In this document: one piece after another, positions 9,488 through 19,900 of the stretch | Layout: each line of letters opens with the position of its first letter | How positions within the stretch are numbered: position 1 is the stretch's first letter | NCBI RefSeq assembly: GCF_022376295.1 | Contig: NZ_CP060140.1 | Span: 934,356-998,355, forward strand | DNA: 64,000 nt | From: Nodularia sphaerocarpa UHCC 0038 | GTDB lineage: Bacteria; Cyanobacteriota; Cyanobacteriia; Cyanobacteriales; Nostocaceae | Direction: 5' to 3' | Notes under the pieces: generated by a model | What the model saw: only the letters and a program-made list of their open reading frames with translations | What the model was told of the DNA's origin: nothing | The model's database searches: none | Translations under genes and position numbers: made by a program

Positions 9488-12400
9488 TTAATCACCCTCT
9501 TCTAACTGCATTTTTTGAAGTAACATCTCCACTTCCTCGTCTGAGAGTTCATCCAAATTTGTGAGTAATTCATGGTGATTGCTGCGTTCAATACGTTCAA
9601 TTTGGATTGTGACTGGTGATTCTTTTCTAGATTTCCACTGATGCTTGAGTAAATCAACTTGTTCAGTTAAGGTAGGCTTGAGGAAGAATTCCCGAATAGG
9701 TAAATCAAGTTGGAGAGTTTGCCGCATCTGAGTAATTATCTGAGTTGCTGATAATGAATTACCTCCCAATTCAAAGAAATTATTGTGAATACTTAAAACT
9801 TCTACATTTAAAATAGTTTCCCATAGTTGAGCTAGTGCTATTTCTAATTCTGTAGAAGGCGGTATTAAGGGAAGTTCAGACTGAGTAAATTGATCTTCTG
9901 GCTGAGGTAAAGCACGGCGGTCAATTTTGCCATTTGCTGTTAATGGTAGGGCTTCTAGAGGAATATAGAGGCTAGGGATCATATATTCTGGCAATCTTTG
10001 TTGGAGAAATTGCCTTAATTTTTGGGTAACTAATTCGGTTTTCGTGATTTTGTTTGAATAATTTTCTGGTGATAGCCAAATATTTTTCCAACTGGGATCG
10101 ATAGTACCACCAACAAAACCATGCAGGAATATTTGCTGTTCATTTAAAGCGAAATATTCACGGATAGCATCAAATTCTAAATCACCAATAGGACACAAAC
10201 CTAAGTTTTGATTTGGTGCAGTTTCCATTAATATTTGACCGATATAACCCGCTTCCAGTAAACAGAAATCCCTGGATTTATCACCATAAACTGGTGAAAT
10301 TGCTTGTAAGTCACCAATTAAAAATATAGAAAATGCTGATGCTGTAAAAATCTCTTGATTGATGCCATAGATACTACTATCAATATTTGTAGCATCACTT
10401 AAATAAATAAGTTGATGTTGTTGGGGATGGTAGTAATAAAAACCAGCAGCTAAATTTTCAACTTGATGGGGTTTGATATAAATATATGTTTGGACTGGAT
10501 ATAAACTACCAGCAGAAGCATAGCGATATTTTGGTAGTGGGGAATTTTCTAATTGCTGCATTTGCAAACATTCCAAAAGTTCACCCAAGGCATTTAGAGG
10601 TACAATTTCTGCTAAAAACTGTCGGTAACTTTGTCGCCGCAAATTCACTTGAGCAGTTTTAACCCCAGGTAAAGCTACAGAATGCACTCCAGCATCAAAT
10701 TTTCTGACTCCCTTTTGTTGTAGTTTGAAATCAATTTGGGAGGAAGAATTAAGTATATTTTGGCTGACAATTGCCTCTGGTTCTAACACCAAATAAGCAA
10801 CTAACTGTTGTTGAGAGGGTGTATTTCCCGCAGTTGTCACAACAGCTTGATTTATAGCTGGATGTTGTTGTAAAGCTGCTTCAATTTCCCCTAACTCAAT
10901 CCGATAGCCATTAACTTTAACTTGAAAATCTTCTCTTCCTAAAAATTCTATTGTTCCATCAGGTAAGTAGCGTCCTAAATCACCAGTTTTATAAATGGAA
11001 CTAGGGTTATTTGTTTCCCCAGTCCCCAGTTCCCAATAAATAAACTTTTCCGCCGTCAATTCTGGATTTTGCCAATAACCTTTAGCAACTCCTAAACCAC
11101 CGATGTAAATTTCGCCTATAGCCCAGCTGGGAGAGGGTTTGAGGGAATGATTAAGGACGTAAACCTGTTGATTACTGAGGGAATAACCATAAGGTATGCT
11201 TTTCCAATGAGGATCAATTTTATCTATGGGGTAGAAAATTGACCAAATAGATGCTTCTGTTGCACCACCTAAACTAATAATTTGCGGATGATTGAATTGG
11301 CTACGAATGCGTTCAGGTAATGTCAAAGGTATCCAATCACCACTGAGTAAAGTTAGGCGGAGTGTCTGGTTTTGGGTGGGGGAGGAATCGAGTAAAAGCT
11401 GCATCAGGGGGGGAACTGAGTTCCAAATTGTTACCTGATATTGGTTAATTAGCTGCATCCAATGGGTGGGATCGTTACCGCATTCAGGAATAACAATTGT
11501 TCCTCCAGCCGCTAAAATTCCAAAAATGTCATATACCGATAAATCAAAACTTAGGGATGATAGCGCCAAAATTCGGTCTTTTTCTGTCACGCCAAAGCGT
11601 TGATTAATATCTAATATTGTGTTGACTGCGCCTTGATGATCAATCATTACACCTTTGGGCGTTCCTGTGGAGCCGGATGTGTAAATTACATAAGCTAAAT
11701 CTGTGGGTTGTTGTAGGAGACCTAACCCCCCAGCCCCCTTCCCTACGTTCGCGCAGCGTGTCGAAGACAGGGAAGGGGGAGATTTTAAGATTGCTTCTAC
11801 ATCAGAAGGAGATGTGGGAGAGGTTAAAGCCTCTCTCCTACAAGGAGAGAGGTTGGGAGAGAGGTCAACACATATCCGAGTCAGACCATCAGCCCATTCT
11901 AAAGTTTTATCTAGCCAAGATTGGGTGAGTATAATTTGTGCTTGGGTTTCTTGCAATAATTGCAGACGACGCTGTGTCGGTAATTGTGGATCTATGGGGA
12001 CGTAGGCTGCGCCAGAGGTGAAAATTGCTAAGGCTGCAACCACTTGTTCCCAACCCTTATCCATGACAATTGCTATTAATTGATTGGGAATTACATTTAA
12101 GTATTGTAATTGCTGGGCGAGATGACAGACGCGATCGCTCACCTGTTGATAAGTTAAAGTTTGTTCTGTGGTGACAATTGCCGTTTGGTTGGGTTGTTTT
12201 GCTACTTGTTGGAAAAATAGGGTGTGAAGGCAAAGAGAAGGAGGCAGGGGGCAGGGGGCAGGGAGCAGGGGGATTTTATTAGTATCAGGTTCTACTAAAT
12301 TTTCCAAGAAATTACAGTAGGTGTGGAACATCTCATCTAACATTCCTGGGGGGAAAAGTTCATCAATGGTGTCCCAATTAAATACTAATGCGCCGGCTAC

Positions 12401-15400
12401 TTCTCCTATTTGATGGTCAAAATACACTTGAGAGGTTTGGCTGAGGCTGTATATTAAGTCACCATGCCAATTTAGTTTATTTTCTGGTTGTGGATGTTCT
12501 TGAGTCAGTGTACTGGTAAACACAACAGGCATCAGTGCCTCTGCTACCCGTTGCTGCTGACGCGCCAGATGTCGGAGTACCTCTACACCACTGAAATAAC
12601 GATGGTCTAAATCATCCCACAGTTGGGTTTGGATGCGGTGAGCTAGTTCGAGGAAATTGTGACACCCAGCACTAACAATTTCTAACAGTAGGGAAGCTGT
12701 GAAATCTCCGACAATTTGATTAACTTCAGGATGTAGGGGTAGACGGTTAAATAAGGTCAGATTTAGGGTGAAATTGGGTTTTTTGCTCCACCGGGAGAGG
12801 ATTTTAGCAAAAGCAGCCAAAAGTATGCCAGATGGTGTAATTCCCGCTTCGCTGGCTTGCTGTTTGAGTTTTTGCCATTGGCTTGGGGATAAAGTCCCAC
12901 TGCGACGAGTGAAATGTGGCTCTGTAATTTTACTGAGGGGTTTTGTTAAAGGTAATTCTGGTGCAGGGGGTAGGGTGGTAAGGCGATTTTGCCAATATAC
13001 TTGAGAACGGTGATAAATCGCTGATTCTCGTAATGTCTTTTCTGTGAGGACGTAATCTCGGAAAGTTAAACTGATGGGTGCTAACTCGATATCTGGATTT
13101 GCTAGTATTTGGACTAATTCTTTACCTAATAGGCGGAAACTCCAAGCGTCACCGATTAAAACATCAAAACTGATGCAGAAACGGATTTTGTTTTCATCTA
13201 ATAAAATTGCTTGAATTTCAAATAAAGGGTAACTGTCTGTGGGGCGAATTTGATGGGAAAGGCTTTGGCGGATATCCTGGAGTGCTGAATCTACCCCACG
13301 CAAATTTGTAACTGTAATTTTGAAATCCGGTACTTGTGATAAAACCTTTTGCTGTCCATCATCTTGGACAATCACCCGCAGCATATCATGACGCTCAATC
13401 AATCGCTGCATTGCCATTTCTACCTGTTGCACAGTTAACCCGACTGTCTCAATTTCTTGATAACCGTGAGTAGCAATGTTACCCAACTCAAAAGCGGCGT
13501 TACGTCCGATGAGGTATGCTTGCTGAATATCTGTTAAGGGGAAAGGTTGATAGCGTTCTTGGGGCTGGGGTTGAATTTTAGGTAATCCGAAACCTAACCC
13601 CCTAACCCCCTTCCCTGCAAGAGAATGGGGAAATGTCAAAGCCTCTCTCCTCGTAGGAGAGAGGTTTGGAGAGAGGTCAATCTGTGCTGCTAAACTGGCA
13701 ATGGTGGGAAACTGAAATAGATGTTTTAGCGGTACTTCTATTTGTAAGGATTCATTAATGATTGCTGCTAACTGAATCCCCAGTAATGAATGTCCACCCA
13801 ATGTAAAAAAGTTATCGTTAACACCGATTTGCTCAACTTGAAGTATTTCTTGCCAAATTGCTGCTAATTTTTGCTCTGTAGGTGTACGAGGTGCTACATA
13901 AGCAATGCCTAATTCTAAAGATACTTGATCAATTGCGGGTAACGCCTTGCGGTCAATTTTACCATTGGGATTACGTGGCAGTGCATCCAAAGTCATGAAA
14001 TAAGCAGGAATCATGTAATTTGGCAATTTATCTGCTAAATATTGCCGTAAATCTAGAATATTGATACTTTTAGGAGCAATATAAGCAACTAAATTTTTAT
14101 TACCTGATGATGTTTCACTAGAAATAACTACAGATTCTTGAATTTCTGGATACTGACTTAGTAAAGCGTCAATCTCGCCTAATTCAATGCGATAACCACG
14201 TATTTTTACTTGATTATCTAATCTACACAAGTATTCAATGTTTCCATCAGCAAGATAACGAACGCGATCGCCTGTTTTGTAGAGGATAGATTCTCGCAGA
14301 GACGCAGAGGCGCACAGAGGAGGAGCTTTAAATCTTTCTGCTGTTAATTCTGGGCGTTGCCAATATCCTCGTGCGACTCCTGCACCTGCAATGTATAATT
14401 CTCCTGGTACACCAACGGGTACTGGTTGTAAATGTTTGTCTAAAATATAAACTTGAGTATTGGCGATCGCACGACCAATAGGAGGAGTAGGACTATTTGG
14501 GGTAATATCTTTAAGTTCTATGTAAGTAGAATAAGTAGTATCTTCCGAAGGGCCATAAAGGTTAAAGATTTGCTCAACGTGCGGGAGTTGTTGAAGTTGC
14601 TGTACCAATTTCCATGTCAGAGGTTCACCCGCTAAATTAACTGTTTTAACAGAATTAGGAATAGCATTAAAGTTGAGCAGTTGAGTTACTGCACTTGGTA
14701 CAGTATTAATTAACGTCACCTGATTTTTAGCAGCTAAATTCGGTAATTCCAGAGCATTTTCACCCAAAATTACCTTACCCCCCCAACACAGAGGGACAAA
14801 AATCTCAAACACCGATAAATCAAAACAGATAGAAGTAGCCGCCAACACCCCAGAAATCGCATCATCACAAAACACCTCACGCGCCCAATACAACAAACAA
14901 ACCGAACTGCGATGTTCAATCATCACCCCCTTCGGCTTACCCGTAGAACCCGAAGTATAAATCAAATAAGCCAAATTTCCCGCCGTAACATCCGTCACAG
15001 GATTAGTAATAGGATATTCCCCAAAACTCTCCCAATCACCTAAATCAAAAATCTTCTTTTCTTCCTTTGCGCCTTTGCGCCTTTGCGTGAGCTTTCCTAA
15101 CAAAATCTCAACTTTCGCATCATCCAAAATATACTGTAATCTCTCATCTGGATAAGCCGGATCTAGCGGAACATAGAACCCCCCAGCCTTGAGAACCCCC
15201 AACATAGAAATGATCATTTCTGGAGAACGTTCCAGACAAATTCCCACAGGAATTTCTGGCTTAACTCCCAAAGTTTGTAAATAATGAGCCAGTTGATTAG
15301 CCTTAATATTAAGCTCTCGATAAGTAAAAGATTCCTCACCAAAAATCAAAGCAATTTCATCAGGAGTTCTTTCAACCTGCGCTGCAAATAATTCATGAAT

Positions 15401-16894
15401 GCACTCATGGGTTGGATATTCCCGTGATGTCGCATTCCAATTAATTAATAATTCTTCTTCCTGAGCAGTTAATAAAGATAAATCTGAAATTTTCGCATCA
15501 ATATTCGTAACTATACTTTCTAAAATAATCTGCCAATGCTCTGCTATTTGAGCAATAGTAGCAGCATCAAATAATTCCGAACTATATTCAAATTGTCCCT
15601 TAATTCCCTGGGGAGTATCTTGTAAATTCAAACGTAATTCATATTTTGCCGTATCTTCCTGAATCTGTAACCTTTCTAAAGTTAATCCTGCTAGTTGAGG
15701 TGGTTGTACTGTTGCTAGTTGTAAATCAAATTTCACCTGAAATAAAGGCATCATTTGATTGAGATGACGTTCTGGATTCAGAATTTCTACTAACTTTTCA
15801 AAAGGTAAATGTTGATGAGCGAAAGCACCGAGCGTCACCTCACGCACTCGGTTTAATAATTCTGCTATTGTGGGATTTTCGCCTAAATTTGTACGCAATA
15901 CTACAGTGTTGACTAATAAACCAATGAGATTTTCTGTTTCCTGGCGATCGCGATTAACAATATCTGTACCAATTAATAAATCTTCCTCTCCAGTGTAGCG
16001 ATATAGCAATGTTTGAAAACTCGCTAACAGCAGCATAAATAGAGTGACACCTTCTTTGGCTGCTAAAGTTTTTAGTGCTTTTGAAAGAGACGGAGATAGA
16101 GAAACTCTATACTGTGAACCTGAATATGTAGATATATCTTTAGCAATAGTTGGTAATTGTAAAACAGGTAATTCACCACCTAACTGCTCTAACCAATAAT
16201 TAATTTGCTTTTCTAGAAATTCTCCTTGTAATTGTTGTCTTTGCCATAATGCCCAATCAGCATATTGAATTGGTAATTCTGACAAGGGTGAAGCTTCTTC
16301 CTGCACGTAAGCTGAATATAATAGAGAAATTTCTTTGAGAAAGACACCTACTGACCAACGATCAGAGATAATATGATGGGTTGTTATTAATAAAATATGT
16401 TCATCTTCAGCTAAGTGGAAGAGTGAAGTTTTTAATAAAGGTTGACTCAAATCCAAGGGAGTTTGTGCTGTTGCTAAAGCTAATTTCTCAATTTCTTTTT
16501 GGGAAACATTTGTTAAGTCTACAATTGGTAAGGAAACAGGTTGCCAAGGTTCAATAATTTGAATAGGTTGGTTTTCGGAATTGGTGGTGAAATAGGTTCT
16601 TAAAGTTTCGTGTCTTTTTCTGAGTTCGTTGATAGCTGATTCTAATGCGGATATTTGTAAATTTCCCTGCATTTTTAGGACACAGGGGACGTTATAAACA
16701 TAGCTATCTGGTTCTAATTGTTGGATGAACCAGAGGCGTTGTTGGGCAAAAGATAGGGGTATGTTTTCTGTTTGGTTTCGTGGGGGAATGGTGGAGGATT
16801 GAGGTAGGGTTAATCCTTTTTCTTGGAGGCGACGTTCAAATAAGGCTTTTTGTTCTGGGGTTAGGGTTGAGAGGAGTTTTGAGTAGTTTGACAT
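9488..16894 (-). CDS. NRPS, two modules: C-A(Ala)-T-Cy-A(Cys)+Ox-T, thiazole-forming
   Basis: A 2468-residue synthetase. C1 has HHIISDRWS near 175. A1 (A3 near 648, LYKTGD near 873) reads DLFNNALTYK, an Ala code. T1 is GGHSLL near 1038. The second condensation-type domain lacks HHxxxDG and has the cyclisation motif DVLIGDAWS near 1245, so it is a heterocyclisation (Cy) domain. A2 (A3 near 1735) reads DLYNLSLIWK, the Cys code. Between A8 and A9/A10 of A2 sits an FMN-dependent oxidase domain at about 2043-2273 (YASAGSLYPVQ; LEAGYIGQILMETA), as in thiazole-forming myxobacterial NRPSs. T2 is GGNSLS near 2383. Expected chemistry: Ala is added to the polyketide intermediate, then Cys is condensed, cyclised to thiazoline and oxidised to thiazole. 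Repeat-derived inserts lie at 11014-11034, 11720-11866, 12241-12273, 13592-13678, 14294-14322 and 15064-15091. The ATG at 16894 lies 31 bp after the PKS gene. Confidence 0.96.
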   Translation of the reverse strand: MSNYSKLLSTLTPEQKALFERRLQEKGLTLPQSSTIPPRNQTENIPLSFAQQRLWFIQQLEPDSYVYNVPCVLKMQGNLQISALESAINELRKRHETLRTYFTTNSENQPIQIIEPWQPVSLPIVDLTNVSQKEIEKLALATAQTPLDLSQPLLKTSLFHLAEDEHILLITTHHIISDRWSVGVFLKEISLLYSAYVQEEASPLSELPIQYADWALWQRQQLQGEFLEKQINYWLEQLGGELPVLQLPTIAKDISTYSGSQYRVSLSPSLSKALKTLAAKEGVTLFMLLLASFQTLLYRYTGEEDLLIGTDIVNRDRQETENLIGLLVNTVVLRTNLGENPTIAELLNRVREVTLGAFAHQHLPFEKLVEILNPERHLNQMMPLFQVKFDLQLATVQPPQLAGLTLERLQIQEDTAKYELRLNLQDTPQGIKGQFEYSSELFDAATIAQIAEHWQIILESIVTNIDAKISDLSLLTAQEEELLINWNATSREYPTHECIHELFAAQVERTPDEIALIFGEESFTYRELNIKANQLAHYLQTLGVKPEIPVGICLERSPEMIISMLGVLKAGGFYVPLDPAYPDERLQYILDDAKVEILLGKLTQRRKGAKEEKKIFDLGDWESFGEYPITNPVTDVTAGNLAYLIYTSGSTGKPKGVMIEHRSSVCLLYWAREVFCDDAISGVLAATSICFDLSVFEIFVPLCWGGKVILGENALELPNLAAKNQVTLINTVPSAVTQLLNFNAIPNSVKTVNLAGEPLTWKLVQQLQQLPHVEQIFNLYGPSEDTTYSTYIELKDITPNSPTPPIGRAIANTQVYILDKHLQPVPVGVPGELYIAGAGVARGYWQRPELTAERFKAPPLCASASLRESILYKTGDRVRYLADGNIEYLCRLDNQVKIRGYRIELGEIDALLSQYPEIQESVVISSETSSGNKNLVAYIAPKSINILDLRQYLADKLPNYMIPAYFMTLDALPRNPNGKIDRKALPAIDQVSLELGIAYVAPRTPTEQKLAAIWQEILQVEQIGVNDNFFTLGGHSLLGIQLAAIINESLQIEVPLKHLFQFPTIASLAAQIDLSPNLSPTRREALTFPHSLAGKGVRGLGFGLPKIQPQPQERYQPFPLTDIQQAYLIGRNAAFELGNIATHGYQEIETVGLTVQQVEMAMQRLIERHDMLRVIVQDDGQQKVLSQVPDFKITVTNLRGVDSALQDIRQSLSHQIRPTDSYPLFEIQAILLDENKIRFCISFDVLIGDAWSFRLLGKELVQILANPDIELAPISLTFRDYVLTEKTLRESAIYHRSQVYWQNRLTTLPPAPELPLTKPLSKITEPHFTRRSGTLSPSQWQKLKQQASEAGITPSGILLAAFAKILSRWSKKPNFTLNLTLFNRLPLHPEVNQIVGDFTASLLLEIVSAGCHNFLELAHRIQTQLWDDLDHRYFSGVEVLRHLARQQQRVAEALMPVVFTSTLTQEHPQPENKLNWHGDLIYSLSQTSQVYFDHQIGEVAGALVFNWDTIDELFPPGMLDEMFHTYCNFLENLVEPDTNKIPLLPAPCPLPPSLCLHTLFFQQVAKQPNQTAIVTTEQTLTYQQVSDRVCHLAQQLQYLNVIPNQLIAIVMDKGWEQVVAALAIFTSGAAYVPIDPQLPTQRRLQLLQETQAQIILTQSWLDKTLEWADGLTRICVDLSPNLSPCRREALTSPTSPSDVEAILKSPPSLSSTRCANVGKGAGGLGLLQQPTDLAYVIYTSGSTGTPKGVMIDHQGAVNTILDINQRFGVTEKDRILALSSLSFDLSVYDIFGILAAGGTIVIPECGNDPTHWMQLINQYQVTIWNSVPPLMQLLLDSSPTQNQTLRLTLLSGDWIPLTLPERIRSQFNHPQIISLGGATEASIWSIFYPIDKIDPHWKSIPYGYSLSNQQVYVLNHSLKPSPSWAIGEIYIGGLGVAKGYWQNPELTAEKFIYWELGTGETNNPSSIYKTGDLGRYLPDGTIEFLGREDFQVKVNGYRIELGEIEAALQQHPAINQAVVTTAGNTPSQQQLVAYLVLEPEAIVSQNILNSSSQIDFKLQQKGVRKFDAGVHSVALPGVKTAQVNLRRQSYRQFLAEIVPLNALGELLECLQMQQLENSPLPKYRYASAGSLYPVQTYIYIKPHQVENLAAGFYYYHPQQHQLIYLSDATNIDSSIYGINQEIFTASAFSIFLIGDLQAISPVYGDKSRDFCLLEAGYIGQILMETAPNQNLGLCPIGDLEFDAIREYFALNEQQIFLHGFVGGTIDPSWKNIWLSPENYSNKITKTELVTQKLRQFLQQRLPEYMIPSLYIPLEALPLTANGKIDRRALPQPEDQFTQSELPLIPPSTELEIALAQLWETILNVEVLSIHNNFFELGGNSLSATQIITQMRQTLQLDLPIREFFLKPTLTEQVDLLKHQWKSRKESPVTIQIERIERSNHHELLTNLDELSDEEVEMLLQKMQLEEGD
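10075..10765 (-). other. Ox (thiazoline oxidase) domain embedded in the Cys A domain
   Basis: A nitroreductase-fold segment (YRYASAGSLYPVQ; FCLLEAGYIGQILMETA; LCPIGDLEFDAI) splits the A domain between A8 and A9/A10. It is expected to oxidise thiazoline to thiazole with FMN. Confidence 0.9.
11720..11866. repeat. R2-type insert before A3, Cys A domain
   Basis: Codes DLSPNLSPCRREALTS and onwards to VGKGAGGLGLL, directly before PTDLAYVIYTSG. A second element (GTTCGCGCAGCGTGTCGAAG) is nested inside the R2 copy. Confidence 0.85.
12241..12273. repeat. Simple GCAGGGG repeat in the Cy-A linker
   Basis: GGGGGCAGGGGGCAGGGAGC, coding PLLPAPCPLPPS. Confidence 0.75.
13592..13678. repeat. R2 insert in the T-Cy linker
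   Basis: Codes DLSPNLSPTRREALTF and GKGVRGLG between the first carrier protein and the Cy domain. Confidence 0.85.
14294..14322. repeat. R1 insert before LYKTGD, Ala A domain
   Basis: CTCGCAGAGACGCAGAGGCG, coding APPLCASASLRESI before LYKTGD. Confidence 0.85.
15064..15091. repeat. R1 insert (inverse orientation) before A3, Ala A domain
   Basis: CTTTGCGCCTTTGCGCCTTT, coding LTQRRKGAKEEKK. Confidence 0.85.
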
Positions 16895-16902
16895 TTTTTT
16901 TA

Positions 16903-16922
16903 AAACGCAGAGGTTCGCGGAG
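16903..16922. repeat. R1 fragment between PKS and NRPS genes
   Basis: AAACGCAGAGGTTCGCGGAG, filling most of the 31-bp spacer just upstream of the NRPS start codon. Confidence 0.65.
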
Positions 16923-16925
16923 TTT

Positions 16926-19900
16926 TTAAGAGGGGGTGTTGAGTTGTTGGAGGACTTGTTCTGGGGTGAGGGTTTGGATTTCTGTGAGTAGGGCTGTCAT
17001 TTGTTCTAGGTTTTGGTTTTGGGTGGCGATAAATGCTGCTATTCCGGCGATGGTGGGTGTTTCGTAGAGGAGGTTTCTCATTGATAGTTCGATGTTGAAG
17101 CGATCGCGCAATCGGGAAATGGCTTGAATGGCTAGTAGGGAATGTCCGCCTAAGTCGAAGAAGTTATCGTTAATTCCAATGGGGGAAATTCCTAATAATT
17201 CTTGCCAAATTTGGGCGATCGCTGTTTCAATTTCGTTACGGGGTTCAATATATTCATTTGTTAGCTGGGGACGGGTGTGGGTGCTATCTGTTTCTGTTTT
17301 GGTTTTAATTGGGGTTTTTGTTACCCACTGTTCTAAACGTTTGTATAAGTCGGCTTTAGTCACTACGACTGATTCCGGTAAACCCAAGTTGATAATGTGT
17401 TGGGTAGCTTTCCAGACTTCTTCAGGCGTGAGTGCTAATGCGGCTAAATCACCCCAACCCTCACCTTGCAAAAAGGAGGGTTTTCTATCTCCCTCCCCTT
17501 TATAACGGGAGGGTTGGGCTGGGGTATCATCACTCCGACAAGCATCCCAATTAATGCTAATCCAAGGGAATTTGCTATTTTGATTTTGTTGTACAGCAAA
17601 CATATCAATTACAGCATTCGCCCCAGCATAAGCGGCTAAACCTAAACCACCTAACACGCTGGAAAGGGAAGATTGCAATACACAAAAATCTAGAGGTTTA
17701 TCGCGCAAAACTTCAGCTAAAATTGATAATCCTTGCACTTTGGTACGATAATTATATTCCCAATGTTTTGCAGTTAATTGGGGTAAGAATGTCATTGAAT
17801 GTTCATTACTCATGGGTGTGGAGTAGAATACACCATTTAGTTGTCCAAATTTTTCCTCAGCTAGAGTAATGGCATTTTCTAATTCTGGCTGTTCGGTAAT
17901 ATCTACATTGAGATTAAGGTAGTCAATCCCAGCATGATCTAAAGTTTGTGTCAAAGTCTCAGGAATAACATCGCTCAGTACAACTAACCGGGCTGAAATT
18001 TTCATTAAAAAGTCAACAAAAACCTTTCCTAAACCTGTTGTCAAATCTCCTAAAATTACATAAGTTCCTCCTTCCCGTAAAGATATTTTTGATGTTGAGT
18101 CATCTATTAATAAGGGTTTAAAAATCTGATTCCAGCGATAATTACCCCGATAAGCAATTACAGAATCAATATTATTACTTAAACATTCTGTAATTAATTG
18201 TTGGGCTATTTGTTTAGATTCACTGCTTTTGCTGGACAAAGCAATGTCAATACAACGACAAACAACTTGTGGTATTTCCTGATAAATCACCTTCCCCATA
18301 CCGCAAAGCGCCGCCTTCATTGGCTGGATATTTTCATTTCCTAGTAACAGTTGTCCATCGCGTGTCACCACAGTTAATGTAATTGTTTGCTCAATTGATT
18401 GAGAGGAAATTGCTTGAGCTAAATATAAAAAGCTAATTATTTGCTGTTGTGTAAAAATTGTCTCTACATTATCAGTTAAATCCCATAAATATAGAATCTG
18501 GTGAGGAATTAATTCTCGTAGTTCTAAATCTGACCATAACTCGGAAAAATCCTCTGAGCGTTGGGGATTGATTGTAAAAGTACGATATGCTGGTTGGTCG
18601 TATTCTTCACCCCTGTTCACAATAATTACATCTTGTCCAGCAGCTTGCAGAGTATTAATTATTTCTGTGCTGATACCGTGATTATCCGCCAACACCAGCC
18701 AAGATAGTCGTTTTTCAGCTATATCTACCTGAGTTTGGGGTAAACTACGCTCCCAAGAAGACATATAAAACTGGGGAGTGAGGAGTGGAGACTGGGTGAA
18801 TTTTTGCTCCCCTGCTTTCAAATCAATCCAGTAACGCTGACGTTGGAAAGGATAGGTAGGTAGTGGTAAACGTTGACGTTGTTCGTGTGTGTAGAAATTT
18901 TCCCAATCAATTGATACACCTGCTAACCACAATTTACCCAAGGTTTGCAATAAAAATTCTACATCAGATTGCGTATCTTGGGCATGGCGTAGGGAAGATA
19001 AAATTTTGTGGGTGTTGGTTTGTTGTTTGGCTAAGGTAGAAAGTGTCCTTCCTGCTCCTACTTCTAGTAAAATCAGATCAGGTTCTGTTAATAGTTCTTT
19101 GATTCCTGTTGCAAACTGTACAGGTTGACGTAAGTGATTTCCCCAATAGTGAGGGTCAGTTGCTTGCTCTGGTGTAATCCACGTACCAGTAATATTAGAA
19201 ATAAAGGGAATTTTTGGGCTTTGTAATGTAATTCTCTGGAAAGCTGCAATAAATGGAGTAATAATTTCTTCCATTAAGGGTGAATGGAAAGCGTGAGATG
19301 TCTGCAATTTGCGACAGGATATTTCCTGTTGATTTAAATTGTGTTCTAGCTGGATAATTTCCGCTTCAGTACCAGATACTACACATAAATTTGGTGCGTT
19401 GTATGCTGCTATAACTAAATTATTTGTCAACAGAGGTTGTAATTTAGCTGCTGACATTCCTACCGAAAGCATTCCCCCAGTAGGACATTGCTGCATTAAA
19501 CGACCACGCAATGTTACTAATTCTAAAGCATCGGAGAGAGAAAAGACACCTGCTAAGGTTGCGGCTACATATTCGCCTATACTATGACCAATCATAGCTT
19601 GTGGTTGAATACCCCAAGATATCCACAGTTGAGCTAAAGCATATTCGATTACAAATAATGCTGGTTGTGCGATGGATGTTTGATTGAGTTGTTCAGACTC
19701 TTGTGAATAAATTTGCGAATACAAATCATGCTTTAATAATTCACAGCAATGATCTATTTGTTCTCGAAATACAGTTTCCGTATCATATAGTTCCTTAGCC
19801 ATATTAACGTATTGACTACCTTGTCCGGGAAACATGAAAGCGATACTTGAGCTTTTTTCAGAGTTTGTATGAGTGTATTTAGTTTCTTTCTCTAAAATTT

